Part shown: positions 53,012 to 62,312 of the stretch, in pieces
Layout: every line of letters begins with the position of its first letter
Numbering within the stretch: the stretch's first letter is position 1
Source: Burkholderiaceae bacterium
GTDB taxonomy: Bacteria > Pseudomonadota > Gammaproteobacteria > Burkholderiales > Burkholderiaceae_D
Direction of reading: 5' to 3'
DNA length: 64,000 nucleotides
NCBI GenBank assembly: GCA_030157545.1
Contig: JAOAUN010000025.1
Location: forward strand, 62,001-126,000
The notes under the pieces: model-generated
The model's database searches: none
The model's input: the letters and a program-made list of their open reading frames with translations, nothing else
Told to the model about the DNA's origin: nothing
Program-made: the position numbers and the translations under genes

Positions 53012-53715
53012 TTAAAGTTCGTGCGAATCCGTGGCCACTGATAATTGCTACCTACAATATCCATGCTGCTGTTGGCAGTGATGGATGCTTTGCACCGTCA
53101 CGTGTAGTTAGTGTGCTGCGCGAAATTAATGCTGACATCATTGCTTTACAAGAGGTCCCGCTTGGCGGCAGCCATTGGCCGAATGTGCTGGGCATGCTGG
53201 AAAAAGCAATCGGGCTGGCTGCAGTGGAGGGCTATACGTTCACTGTTGGCGGCAGGCGTTTTGGCAACGCGATTTTGTCGCGCTATCCAATATTGACAAC
53301 CCGCAGGATCGATATCTCGTTTGGTAGCCGCGAGCCACGTGGTGCGCTCGACGCTGATATCTATTGTCATGGACATGCGCTGCGTGTGATTGCAACTCAC
53401 CTTGGTTTGCGCGCAGCAGAACGTCGCGCCCAAATTGCCAGGCTACTGCAGACTTTCGATACGGGCGAAATGCCGATCATTTTGCTAGGTGATGTCAATG
53501 AATGGTTTGTATGGGGGAGCACCTTGCGGCAGTTGGTGTCGCACTTTCAGGCGGTGCCGGCACCAGCGACTTTTCCGGCGCGATGGCCGTTGTTTGCACT
53601 GGACCGCATCTGGATACGGCCGCGTCACCGGCTGGTGCATGTGCAGGCGCATGCGAGCCGCATAGCACGGCTGGCCTCAGATCATTTGCCACTGGTGGCA
53701 CATATTGACGGGTAG
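53008..53715 (+). CDS. Endonuclease/exonuclease/phosphatase (EEP) family protein
   Basis: A 235-residue metal-dependent phosphoesterase without a signal peptide. Active-site motifs are visible: TYNIHAAVG (Asn), ALQEVP (Glu), ATHLG (His), GDVNEW (Asp-x-Asn) and SDHLPL (Asp-His). Translational coupling to the phospholipase D/TVP38 fusion suggests it works on the same lipid-head-group or nucleic acid substrate. PLD-EEP neighbours of this kind occur with cardiolipin-synthase-like operons (general knowledge; specific role here is inference). Confidence 0.92.
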   Translation: MIKVRANPWPLIIATYNIHAAVGSDGCFAPSRVVSVLREINADIIALQEVPLGGSHWPNVLGMLEKAIGLAAVEGYTFTVGGRRFGNAILSRYPILTTRRIDISFGSREPRGALDADIYCHGHALRVIATHLGLRAAERRAQIARLLQTFDTGEMPIILLGDVNEWFVWGSTLRQLVSHFQAVPAPATFPARWPLFALDRIWIRPRHRLVHVQAHASRIARLASDHLPLVAHIDG

Positions 53716-53727
53716 CGCTGAGTTCTT

Positions 53728-55059
53728 TCAAGGAGATGCAGGCGTCACACGCCATATTGTATTGCCGACGTCATCGGCCACCAAAAGCGCACCACGTGCA
53801 TCAACCGTAATGCCCACTGGTCGCCCATAAGCTTCAGTATTTTTCGAGATGAAACCGGTCAGGATGTCTTGCGGCAGTCCTGCTGGCTGGCCAGCATGAA
53901 ATGGGACATAGATGAGTTTGTAGCCACTGATTGGGTCGCGATTCCATGAACCATGCAAGGTGATAAAAGCGCCGCCACGATAAGTCGTTGGCAGTAGTTG
54001 ACCGCGGTAAAACAACAAGCCGAGTGCAGCGCTGTGCGCACCCAGCGCATAGTCCGGCACCAGCGCACGCGCCACCATATCGGGACGCGGCGGCTTGACG
54101 CGCGGGTCTGCATTCTGGCCGAAATAACTCCATGGCCATCCATAAAAGCCACCATCCTGCACCGAGGTCAGGAAGTCTGGTACCAGATCATTCCCCAACT
54201 CGTCACGCTCGTTGACTACGACCCACAATGCGCCGGTGTCAGGCTGCCAATCCATGCCAACAGGATTACGCAAGCCAGATGCAAACTGCCGGATACGACC
54301 GCTGGCGATTTCGATTTGCAATATTGATGCACGCAGGTCTTCCTTTTCAATCCCGTTTTCGCCGACATTACTGTTCGAGCCAACCGTTGCGAATAAATAT
54401 TGACCATCCTGTGAGGCGATAATATTTTTAGTCCAGTGATGGTTAATCGGCAGGGCAGGCAAGTCAGTGAGTTTCTGGCCCGGCTCTGTAATGCGCAGCA
54501 TACCCGGCCGCCAGTTGAATTGCAGTACGGCGTCGGTGTTAGCCACGAATAGCGTATTGCCGACTAGCGCCATGCCGAACGGCGAATGCAGGCCAGTAAG
54601 AAATGCGCTACGGGTTTCTGCGACACCATCACCATCAGCATCGCGCAGCAGGGTGATACGGTCGGCGCTATCGCCGCCGGCACCAGCTCGCTTCATACCG
54701 GCCTTGAAAAAAAAGTCCTTGACTACATTACCGCTTGACTGTCCCTGTGGTGTATTGGTCTCTGCGACTAATACATCGCCGTTCGGCAGCGTGTATAACC
54801 AGCGCGGATGGTCCAGGCCCTTGGTAAAGGCCTGTACCTGAAAGCCGGGCGCTGCTTGCGGCTTGATATTTGCCGGCCATCCACGCGCCGGAGGGATCTT
54901 CACGGTAGGAATAATTGAGGTGTCCGGCGCAGGCAACACCGGATGCGGACCAAATCCGGCGCTGGCCGGCAAACTGGATGGAGCGGCGCATGCCGTTATC
55001 GACAGCATCCAGAATACCGATACGGCAAATGACAGTAATGGGGTGAATGAAAGGTACAT
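53728..55059 (-). CDS. PQQ-type sugar/sorbosone dehydrogenase lipoprotein
   Basis: A 443-residue beta-propeller dehydrogenase of the glucose/sorbosone (Gdh B/YliI-like) family. The N-terminus is a lipoprotein signal (LSITAC, lipobox Cys near residue 24), so it is anchored in the periplasm or outer membrane. Family blocks include HPRWLYTLPNGDVLVAET, DRITLLRDADGDGVAETR, SPFGMALVGNTLFVAN and GRPVGITVDARGALLVADD. The catalytic His and Arg of PQQ enzymes could not be placed with certainty. It faces the EEP gene end to end and is divergent from a pirin gene. Confidence 0.88.
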   Translation of the reverse strand: MYLSFTPLLSFAVSVFWMLSITACAAPSSLPASAGFGPHPVLPAPDTSIIPTVKIPPARGWPANIKPQAAPGFQVQAFTKGLDHPRWLYTLPNGDVLVAETNTPQGQSSGNVVKDFFFKAGMKRAGAGGDSADRITLLRDADGDGVAETRSAFLTGLHSPFGMALVGNTLFVANTDAVLQFNWRPGMLRITEPGQKLTDLPALPINHHWTKNIIASQDGQYLFATVGSNSNVGENGIEKEDLRASILQIEIASGRIRQFASGLRNPVGMDWQPDTGALWVVVNERDELGNDLVPDFLTSVQDGGFYGWPWSYFGQNADPRVKPPRPDMVARALVPDYALGAHSAALGLLFYRGQLLPTTYRGGAFITLHGSWNRDPISGYKLIYVPFHAGQPAGLPQDILTGFISKNTEAYGRPVGITVDARGALLVADDVGNTIWRVTPASP

Positions 55060-55174
55060 GAATCAATTTTCCCGAGAACGCGCGTTGAAGGTTTGGTTCA
55101 TTATTGACTAATTCTGTGCGCGGTGCCGATGGATTTGAACAGGTAAAATGCAATCAATTTAGTCGGGAGCTTGT

Positions 55175-56047
55175 ATGAAAGTGCCTTCAATATCACCAAG
55201 GTCGATCAGCCGCGTCATCGATGCGGTGGCCGTATCTGACGGTGCCGGTGTACGTCTTCGTCGCAGCCTGGGCAGCGGCGAAGGAACGCGTCTGGACCCT
55301 TTCTTGATGCTCGACGAATTTTCGTCGGAAAACCCGGACGAATATCTGGCCGGTTTTCCCTCGCATCCACACCGCGGCTTCGAGACTGTCACCTATATTC
55401 TCGATGGTCATATGCGACATGAAGATCATCTGGGCAATCAGGGTGACCTGAAAAGTGGCGGTGTTCAATGGATGACAGCAGGGCGCGGCATCATCCACTC
55501 TGAAATGCCGCAGCAGGAAGAAGGGCGCATGCGCGGCTTTCAACTGTGGATCAATTTGCCGGCGAAAGAGAAAATGAAACCGGCAGGCTATCGCGATATT
55601 CAGCCCGAAGAAATTCCGGTTCTTGCATTAGCCGGCGGCGGACGTGCCAAAGTCATTGCAGGCAGTTTGCAAGCAGAGGACCAAGTTATTACCGGCCCTA
55701 TAGACAAGCTGGCAACCGAGCCCTTGTTTCTGGATGTAGAACTGTCAGCGAAAAGCAGCTTCAGCCATCCGCTGGCATCTGGCCTCAATGCGATGTTGTA
55801 TGTGTTTGAAGGCAGTCTGCAGGTGGCAGGCAACGACCATGTGCTGCAGTCGCATCATGCGGCGATTTTGTCGGAAGGTGACAGTATCGCCTTGCAAGCC
55901 GGCAGCGATGGTGTACGATTCTTGTTATTGGCAGGGCGGCCCTTGCACGAGCCGATTGTTCAGTACGGTCCGTTCGTGATGAATACCGTTGAAGAAATAC
56001 AGCAAGCAGTGCGGGATTATCAAACCGGCCAGCTTACGAATGGCTAG
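55175..56047 (+). CDS. Pirin family protein
   Basis: A 290-residue bicupin pirin, larger and different from the YhhW-like one at 19.5 kb. Metal-binding residues lie in FPSHPHRGFETVTYI and in GRGIIHSEMPQ. PAKEKMKPAGYRDIQ marks the linker to the C-terminal cupin. It is the classical bacterial pirin length and probably has quercetinase-like activity or a regulatory role. It stands alone, divergent from the sugar dehydrogenase gene. Confidence 0.93.
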   Translation: MKVPSISPRSISRVIDAVAVSDGAGVRLRRSLGSGEGTRLDPFLMLDEFSSENPDEYLAGFPSHPHRGFETVTYILDGHMRHEDHLGNQGDLKSGGVQWMTAGRGIIHSEMPQQEEGRMRGFQLWINLPAKEKMKPAGYRDIQPEEIPVLALAGGGRAKVIAGSLQAEDQVITGPIDKLATEPLFLDVELSAKSSFSHPLASGLNAMLYVFEGSLQVAGNDHVLQSHHAAILSEGDSIALQAGSDGVRFLLLAGRPLHEPIVQYGPFVMNTVEEIQQAVRDYQTGQLTNG

Positions 56048-56071
56048 CAGATTTTAAAGACGCGCCGATAA

Positions 56072-57211
56072 CTACCGCCGTCCCAGCGCATGCTGGGATC
56101 GGGTGTTTTTTTTTGACTTGCAATAGACCGCGAGCTTACAGGCATCCACAATTCCCTGTGCAGCCTGCTCAAACCGATAATCTCCTGCCAAACGTCGCGA
56201 TTGCATGCCAAAATTTTGCAGGCGCTGCGGATCACCGAGTAAAGAAGCGGCACGCTCTGCCCACTGCGCTGTGTCGAGCGGACAAATAAAACCGTTAAGA
56301 TCGTCAACCACCAGTTCTCCGGCTACACCCGCATAGGGCGTCACCAATACTGGCAAGCCGGCCGCACAGGCCTCGTTGGCCACAACTCCCCATACGTCAG
56401 CGCTGGTCGGAAATAAAAATACTCGCGCCGACTGATACAGCGCTGGCAAGTCTCGCTGACTGGCAAAGCCGTGAAAATGCGATTCAACGTGCGCTGCGAT
56501 CTGGTTCGCCAGTCTTCGAACAGCACTTTCTTCGCTGCCAGAACCGACGAAGAGTATGCGTAACTGACGACTGAGCAGTTGCGCTGTGCGTGCTGCCACA
56601 CGTAACGCAAAGTCTGCATTTTTTTTGGGTTCGATACGGCCGCAGAAAATGAAGTCATACGGTTTATCAGCTACTTTTATTGCCGTGTCAAAGCGCGAAT
56701 TGTCTATACAGAGGCAGGACTTGAAGCAGCGCGATTGATCAATTCCGTATTGTTGATACAAGGCGATACCGCCGTTGCTCGCTGCGATGTAACTGGCAGA
56801 GCGAGCATAGGTAAACCGCCTTATTTTTTTGTGCAGTTTACTCAAACGCTGTTCTGAATTGAGCGTTCCATCCGTCATTGGCACAAACTGTTTGCGTCTT
56901 AAAAGCGTCCAGGCCAATGCGTACAGGTGAGTAGGGTTGAAGCCATTACTGACCACGACATCGGGATTGAAGCGCGATAGCGCGAGCAATACATCCGGGT
57001 TGTTATGAATGTAGCGGCCATTTACCGTCGTGATTCGCTCGCGCAGGAAAGCATGATCGAACTCGAAGGCTGGCAAATCCCAGAACCGGTTCGGTTCACG
57101 TCGGCAGCAAAAAATCACTTGTAGCTGAACTCCGGGCACAGCTGCAATGAGGTTAAAGACAGGTATGCGATAGGGCGGCGGTTCATTAACCACCAGTGCA
57201 ATTTTCAGCAT
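56072..57211 (-). CDS. Glycosyltransferase, group 1 (GT4-like)
   Basis: A 379-residue GT-B glycosyltransferase. The start at 57211 (MLKIALVVNEPPPYRIPVF) has a perfect AGGAGGG five bases upstream; longer in-frame sequence lies inside the upstream GT gene and is rejected. FIFCGRIEPKKNADFALR starts the nucleotide-sugar domain, and the ExxxxxE-type donor site is in TSADVWGVVANEACAAGLPVLVT. It overlaps the preceding GT by 26 bases. The pair has no other polysaccharide genes around it. Confidence 0.92.
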   Translation of the reverse strand: MLKIALVVNEPPPYRIPVFNLIAAVPGVQLQVIFCCRREPNRFWDLPAFEFDHAFLRERITTVNGRYIHNNPDVLLALSRFNPDVVVSNGFNPTHLYALAWTLLRRKQFVPMTDGTLNSEQRLSKLHKKIRRFTYARSASYIAASNGGIALYQQYGIDQSRCFKSCLCIDNSRFDTAIKVADKPYDFIFCGRIEPKKNADFALRVAARTAQLLSRQLRILFVGSGSEESAVRRLANQIAAHVESHFHGFASQRDLPALYQSARVFLFPTSADVWGVVANEACAAGLPVLVTPYAGVAGELVVDDLNGFICPLDTAQWAERAASLLGDPQRLQNFGMQSRRLAGDYRFEQAAQGIVDACKLAVYCKSKKNTRSQHALGRR

Positions 57212-58394
57212 GACGCCCTCCTGTTCTTTCCATCGACTTTGCGCATCCAGCATCATTGATGGCTTCTCGATAGATGCCAAGCAGGATGTCATAGTTGTGT
57301 TCGGGGGTATAGCGCGCCAGATACTCGTCCCGCGCTGCTTTGCCCATGACCAGCATGGCAGCGGGGTTGGCATGTGCCCAGGATATGGCGTTGGCCAATT
57401 CTGTGGCGTCACCCGGCGTGACAAGCAAACCGGTCTTGCCATGGTCAACCAACTCAGCCAGGCCCCCATGCCGGGTGCCAATGACAGGCGTGCCACAGGC
57501 AAAGGATTCAATCGCAACAAGGCCGAAGCTTTCGACCCCCGTACTTGGCGCAATGACGAAAGCGGCATCATGCAGCCGTTCTATGAGTTGCGACGGTGAT
57601 TGGAAGCCGCCATAGCGCAGCCCCGGCGCTTGCTCTACTAATGCTTGCAGCGGTCCCTTGCCGTAGACATCGATTCGGTATTGCGGCAGCCTGGTCATTG
57701 CTCTGGCCAGAATTTCGACCCCCTTTTCAGTCGAGAGCCGGCCTATAAAAATCCCGCCTTTACGTTTGTCCCATTGTGGCACCCGACTGGATTCCACAAA
57801 GTTGGGCTTGATGCGCATGCGCTCAGCGGGCAGTCCACCGCGTGTGAATTTATCGCGGCATAGCTGGTTCAGCACAATGTAGCGGCTCACATCCTTACGC
57901 CAAGTGCCACGCCAGCGATGTACTACCAACATGGCGGACGTTACCGATGTTTGCAAATACGAATGCCGGTAGCACCGATGCACGACAGCCCGCCATGGAA
58001 AATGACCGACACAGTCCTCGCAGGCGCGGCCCTGTCGCAGCAGCATCGCTTGCGGACACAGCAGCCGGAAGTTATGCAAGGTCTGCACGACGGGAATGCC
58101 GAGGTGTCCCGCAATGCCGTAGAGGGAAGGTGAAATCAACGGGAAGGTATTATGTGCATGAATCAAATCCGGCGCGAAGCTGCTGCTCAGTTGCGCTATA
58201 TCTTTTTCAGTCTGGCGTGACCAGATTGCGGCCAGCGCGGCCGCGGCTGGTTTTATGTTGTTGAGTTCATTGTTGTCGCGACTGTAGAGCATGACTTCAT
58301 GACCGCGCTCACGCAGGAGCGATACTTCAGCGTCGACTACGGTATCTTCACCGCCCCGGTAGTGGTAGCGATTATGCGCAACGAGGATTTTCAT
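57186..58394 (-). CDS. Glycosyltransferase, group 1 (GT4-like)
   Basis: A 402-residue GT4. The start at 58394 (MKILVAHNRYHYRGGEDTVVDAE) is the typical beginning of this group and carries the GGE loop; ribosome binding is weak. FIGRLSTEKGVEILARA begins the donor domain, and the EX7E-like region is ESFGLVAIESFACGTPVI, followed by GTRHGGLAELVDHGKTGLLV. It precedes the other glycosyltransferase with overlapping ends. Together they probably add sugars to a surface glycan or lipid. Acceptor and sugar are unknown. Confidence 0.93.
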   Translation of the reverse strand: MKILVAHNRYHYRGGEDTVVDAEVSLLRERGHEVMLYSRDNNELNNIKPAAAALAAIWSRQTEKDIAQLSSSFAPDLIHAHNTFPLISPSLYGIAGHLGIPVVQTLHNFRLLCPQAMLLRQGRACEDCVGHFPWRAVVHRCYRHSYLQTSVTSAMLVVHRWRGTWRKDVSRYIVLNQLCRDKFTRGGLPAERMRIKPNFVESSRVPQWDKRKGGIFIGRLSTEKGVEILARAMTRLPQYRIDVYGKGPLQALVEQAPGLRYGGFQSPSQLIERLHDAAFVIAPSTGVESFGLVAIESFACGTPVIGTRHGGLAELVDHGKTGLLVTPGDATELANAISWAHANPAAMLVMGKAARDEYLARYTPEHNYDILLGIYREAINDAGCAKSMERTGGRHAENCTGG

Positions 58395-58521
58395 GAGGGC
58401 AGGGTAGTAACAGGCATCTGCGCATCCTAGCTGCTGCAGGCATGCCAGTTTGGACATTACTCAAGCGACTCCGCTATTATTCGTGCAGCCTTACGGACTT
58501 TAACCATCAACGGAGACCAAA

Positions 58522-59205
58522 ATGAATCCCCTGAATTTTTCTGGCAAACGGGTATTGATTACCCAAGCTGATCACTTCATGGGTCCGGTGCTGAGCGACG
58601 TATTTGGCGAGCTGGGTGCTACCGTTTTGGCTGATCACGGCGCGCTGGATGATCCGTCACGACCTGCACAGCTGATTGCCGAAAGCGGCGTCGTTGATAT
58701 CTTGCTGCTCAATCTGGGACTTCCTGCGCCGACCACTGCAGCCGTTGACGTGGCAGATGAAGAGTGGCGACTTGTCTTTTCGCATATGGTTGACCCTTTG
58801 CCGCGCCTGCTCAAAGCAGTTTTGCCGCAGATGACGGCACGCGGTCATGGCAAAGTATTGTTAATGGGTAGTGCGTCTGCCTTGCGCGGTATGAAACGCG
58901 CGTCCAGCTATAGCGCGGCTCGCGGTGCGCAGCTCGCATACATTCAGGCGGTGGGTGTCGAGCTTGCGCCTGCCAAAATTCAGATCAATGCGATTGCGCA
59001 GAATTTTGTCGATAACCCGACTTATTTCCCGCCGTCCGTCCAGGCAAATCCGGCTTTTCAGGACAGGCTCAAACGCGAAGTTCCGCTGGGACGTCTGGTC
59101 GCTGCGCGAGAGGATGCCATGTTTGCCGCCTATCTTGCTAGTGAGCATGCGAACTGCTTTGTCGGACAGGTATTTCCTGTGTGCGGCGGTTGGGTCCCTC
59201 GTTAA
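58522..59205 (+). CDS. SDR-like protein with halohydrin dehalogenase signatures
   Basis: A 227-residue SDR-fold protein without the classical cofactor motif. Both published halohydrin dehalogenase signatures are met exactly: T-x4-F/Y-x-G as T14-QADH-F19-M-G21, where a classical SDR has TGxxxGxG, and S-x12-Y-x3-R as S117, Y130, R134, replacing the SDR Lys with Arg. The later stretch NFVDNPTYFPP parallels the halide-pocket segment of HheC (recalled as NYLHSEDSPYFYP). HHDHs use Ser-Tyr-Arg to convert haloalcohols to epoxides and back, without NAD(P). The ribosome binding site is GGAG. It is a single gene between the glycosyltransferases and nhaA. Alternatively it is a cofactor-binding SDR with a degenerate motif. 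Confidence 0.78.
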   Translation: MNPLNFSGKRVLITQADHFMGPVLSDVFGELGATVLADHGALDDPSRPAQLIAESGVVDILLLNLGLPAPTTAAVDVADEEWRLVFSHMVDPLPRLLKAVLPQMTARGHGKVLLMGSASALRGMKRASSYSAARGAQLAYIQAVGVELAPAKIQINAIAQNFVDNPTYFPPSVQANPAFQDRLKREVPLGRLVAAREDAMFAAYLASEHANCFVGQVFPVCGGWVPR

Positions 59206-59315
59206 GCCAACCCAATAAATTACTTTAGATTTTTAATTTAAGTCATTGTTTTTTTTATATATTTAAATATTAAAAAATAATTTACATCAATTTATTTATG
59301 TAACTATCTGATTTC
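59206..59315. promoter_or_regulatory. Very AT-rich leader upstream of nhaA
   Basis: About 110 bases that are mostly A/T, with a T8 run and the palindromic ATATTTAAATAT, preceding the nhaA ATG. It contains no gene. It likely carries the nhaA promoter; -35/-10 positions are ambiguous. Confidence 0.4.
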
Positions 59316-60482
59316 ATGCAAAATTTTTCAAATGCGTTCAACGATTTTCTTGAATCGAAAAAATCGGGCGGGATGATCCTGATCCTGTGCACCATCCTAT
59401 CCTTGATGTTCGCGAATTCTGCTTTGAGCGAAAGCTATCTTCAAATTTGGCACTGGCACCTAGGGGGACTCAGTGTGGAGCAGTGGATCAATGATGCTTT
59501 GATGGCCATTTTCTTTTTGCTCATTGGCCTTGAACTGGAGCGTGAACTCTATAACGGAGAGTTGTCAAATTTCAAAAATGCTTTGCTGCCGATTGTCGCG
59601 GCGGTAGGTGGTATTGCCTTGCCGGCTGCGATTCACTTTGCGATCAATAACGGTACGCCAACACAGCCCGGGCTTGGCATTCCGATGGCAACCGATATTG
59701 CCTTTGCGCTGGGCGTGCTTGCCTTGCTGGGGAGTCGTATACCGACCTCATTGAAAATCTTTCTTACGGCATTGGCGGTGATGGATGATCTTGGTGCAAT
59801 CATCGTAATTGCTCTGTTTTATACCGCGAAGTTAACGCTGATCTATTTATTGGCGGCATTCGCGGTTTTCGGCCTGATGCTGGTAATGAACCGGATTTTT
59901 CGCATCATGATGTTGACGCCATATTTGATTGGCGGTGCTCTGATGTGGTTCTTGATGTTGAATTCCGGCGTTCACGCAACCATAGCAGGCGTGCTGCTGG
60001 CTTTTGCGATTCCATTTTCTGCCAGACAGGATGACGAAGAGTCCCCGTCGCATCGGCTAGAACATGTTCTGCACAAGCCGGTGACTTTTATCGTTCTACC
60101 TTTGTTTGCCTTGGCAAATACGGGCATCGTAATTGGCACCGGCTGGATGCAAGAGCTGATGTCCCTGAACAGCATTGGCATTCTTGGCGGCCTCGTTATC
60201 GGCAAGCCTGTGGGTATCACGCTGGCGACCTTGCTGGTAGTTGCCATCGGCATCTGTCGGCTTCCGGCTGACTTGAACTGGAAGCATGTCGTTGGAGCGG
60301 GCTTGCTTGGCGGGATAGGATTTACGATGTCCATCTTCATTACGAATTTGGCTTTTGTGGGTGAAGCGGATGTGATCAATGCATCGAAAATGGCAATTCT
60401 GCTGGGTTCTTTGACAGCCGGCATATTCGGTTTTGTTTGGTTGTCGTTGTTCGGTACTAAAAAATTGGCTGACTCGGCTTAA
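59316..60482 (+). CDS. nhaA: Na+/H+ antiporter NhaA
   Basis: A 388-residue inner-membrane antiporter, the same length as E. coli NhaA. Twelve hydrophobic segments are evident. The ion-binding aspartates are in AVMDDLGAI (TM5), with ATDIAFALGVLALLG (TM4) before. GGIGFTMSIFI (TM11) is a typical later block. It exchanges sodium for protons under alkaline or salt stress. It stands alone. Confidence 0.96.
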   Translation: MQNFSNAFNDFLESKKSGGMILILCTILSLMFANSALSESYLQIWHWHLGGLSVEQWINDALMAIFFLLIGLELERELYNGELSNFKNALLPIVAAVGGIALPAAIHFAINNGTPTQPGLGIPMATDIAFALGVLALLGSRIPTSLKIFLTALAVMDDLGAIIVIALFYTAKLTLIYLLAAFAVFGLMLVMNRIFRIMMLTPYLIGGALMWFLMLNSGVHATIAGVLLAFAIPFSARQDDEESPSHRLEHVLHKPVTFIVLPLFALANTGIVIGTGWMQELMSLNSIGILGGLVIGKPVGITLATLLVVAIGICRLPADLNWKHVVGAGLLGGIGFTMSIFITNLAFVGEADVINASKMAILLGSLTAGIFGFVWLSLFGTKKLADSA

Positions 60483-60582
60483 ATACTTTGTTGGCCCCAG
60501 TTTTGTAGCTAATACAAATAGTTCGCATAATATGTATTATGTAAAACGTAGTGCAAACATATTTATCCAGTTAGCGGGTCAA

Positions 60583-60614
60583 ATGCCGGCCGCAGAGCCC
60601 TCTGCAGCCGGCAT
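60583..60614 (-). terminator. Hairpin downstream of the CPA2 antiporter gene
   Basis: ATGCCGGC-x-GCAGAG / CTCTGC-x-GCCGGCAT is a long stem with a two-base loop, followed by TTTGACC on the minus strand. It lies just beyond the antiporter stop at 60621. Confidence 0.65.
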
Positions 60615-60620
60615 CAAGAA

Positions 60621-62312
60621 TCATCCTTTGACTTGCAACTTATCCAACAGGTAGCGAATCATGCCAAGAGCCAGTTCGTGCTCTCCCATAAATACTTTGC
60701 CTGCATTTTCCTGACGCAAAAGCTTCGCTTCATCTTCGCTATGTGTGCGTACCACGGTGTCTATGGCCGGGTTCAGCGCGCGCGCTGTCTCAATCATTGT
60801 GCGAACATGAAAGGTATCCGGCGTAGCAATCACCATCATGCTTGCCCTGGCAATATGGGCTTGAATCAGGACTGAAGGTTCAGCAGCACTGCCAGCAACG
60901 GCTGGAACACCCTGCTTTCGCAATTGCTCTACGATCTCTCGATTCTGTTCAACCACAACATAATTGATTCCTTGTTCTGCGAGGGCTTCGCCTACGCGTC
61001 TGCCAACTCTTCCGTATCCCACTAATACAACCTGACCCTCAAGTTTATTTTGGTCAACGGTGAACGGGAGCTCTGACAAAGGATCATTACTACGCTGGAG
61101 CTTCTTTGCCTCTGCAGAGTGGGATTGCAGCCAGCTCAGAATCGGGTCTATTGCCTTAAAAATAAACGGATTAACTGCTATCGAAATGATTGATCCGGCC
61201 AGAATAAGACTATGACCTTCCGGGGGAAGCAGTCCGAGCGACAACCCCAATGCCGCCAAAATAAAAGAAAATTCGCCGATTTGCGCAAGGCTTGCTGACA
61301 CAGTCAGTGCAGTCCCAAGCGGATAGCGCAGCGCCCATACCAGGCAAAATGCCGCAAGCGATTTCCCGAAAACAATAATGAATACAACAGCAAGTAGCTC
61401 TAAAGGTTTTTCAAAAATAACGGTTGGATCGAAAAGCATGCCGACGGAGACAAAAAACAAGACCGAAAATGCTTCCCTCAGCGGTAGTGATTCTTCAGCC
61501 GCGCGGTGGCTCAACTCGGATTCGCGCAACACCATTCCGGCAAAAAATGCTCCCAGCGCGAAGGAAACGCCAAACAATTTGGCGGAGCCATACGCAATGC
61601 CGAGAGCGACTGCTACGACGCAAAGTGTGAACAGTTCGCGCGAATTGGTGCGGGCGACCTGCCAGAGAAACCATGGAAAGGCCTTGCGGCCAACCACCAG
61701 CATTAATCCGATAAAGAGAGCGACCTCACCTAAGGTGAAAGCCAGCGAGTACCATAAATTGCCAGAGTCTTCGCTTACACTCCCACTCAAGGGACCAGCA
61801 AGTGCGGGGAGCATCACCAAGACAATGACCATGACTAGGTCTTCTACTATGAGCCAGCCAACTGCGATGCGGCCGTTCACGGAGTCTAATGTTCCCTGAT
61901 CCTCTAGCGCGCGCAAAAGTACGACGGTACTTGCGACTGATAGTGCCAAGCCAAATACCAGTCCGGCACCGATTCCCCAGCCCAGAAAGATTGCCAATCC
62001 CATACCGAGCAATGTCGCAACCGTGATTTGCAAAATTGCGCCTGGCAAGGCTATCTTTTTGACCTCCATAAGGTCATCGAGTGAAAAATGTAAGCCAACA
62101 CCAAACATCAGCAACATCACACCGATTTCAGCCAGCTGCCCTGCGAGTTCGGCATCAGCAATAAACCCAGGAGTAAATGGACCAAGAACAATGCCTGCGA
62201 GCAGATAACCGACAAGCGGCGGAAGCTTTAATTTTGCGAAAACAAATCCAAAGATAAGTGCCAATCCAAGTGCGGAAGCAATCGTTGTTATCAGACTGAC
62301 GTTATGAGGCAT
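60621..62312 (-). CDS. CPA2 cation:proton antiporter with TrkA-N domain (YbaL-like)
   Basis: A 563-residue membrane protein. About 12 transmembrane segments of the Kef/YbaL type are present, including PPLVGYLLAGIVLGP, IGVMLLMFGVGLHFSLDDL and LSVASTVVLLRAL. A cytosolic TrkA-N (RCK) domain begins at about residue 420 with VVLVGYGRVGRRVG. Such antiporters exchange K+ or Na+ for H+ under nucleotide control. Length and the C-terminal end resemble YbaL/RosB. It is convergent with nhaA. Confidence 0.93.
   Translation of the reverse strand: MPHNVSLITTIASALGLALIFGFVFAKLKLPPLVGYLLAGIVLGPFTPGFIADAELAGQLAEIGVMLLMFGVGLHFSLDDLMEVKKIALPGAILQITVATLLGMGLAIFLGWGIGAGLVFGLALSVASTVVLLRALEDQGTLDSVNGRIAVGWLIVEDLVMVIVLVMLPALAGPLSGSVSEDSGNLWYSLAFTLGEVALFIGLMLVVGRKAFPWFLWQVARTNSRELFTLCVVAVALGIAYGSAKLFGVSFALGAFFAGMVLRESELSHRAAEESLPLREAFSVLFFVSVGMLFDPTVIFEKPLELLAVVFIIVFGKSLAAFCLVWALRYPLGTALTVSASLAQIGEFSFILAALGLSLGLLPPEGHSLILAGSIISIAVNPFIFKAIDPILSWLQSHSAEAKKLQRSNDPLSELPFTVDQNKLEGQVVLVGYGRVGRRVGEALAEQGINYVVVEQNREIVEQLRKQGVPAVAGSAAEPSVLIQAHIARASMMVIATPDTFHVRTMIETARALNPAIDTVVRTHSEDEAKLLRQENAGKVFMGEHELALGMIRYLLDKLQVKG

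Noticed and set aside
57212..57571. N-terminal extension of the 379-residue glycosyltransferase
   Set aside because: The extra 120 codons lie inside the upstream glycosyltransferase gene and lack family sequence, while the ATG at 57211 has a perfect AGGAGGG.
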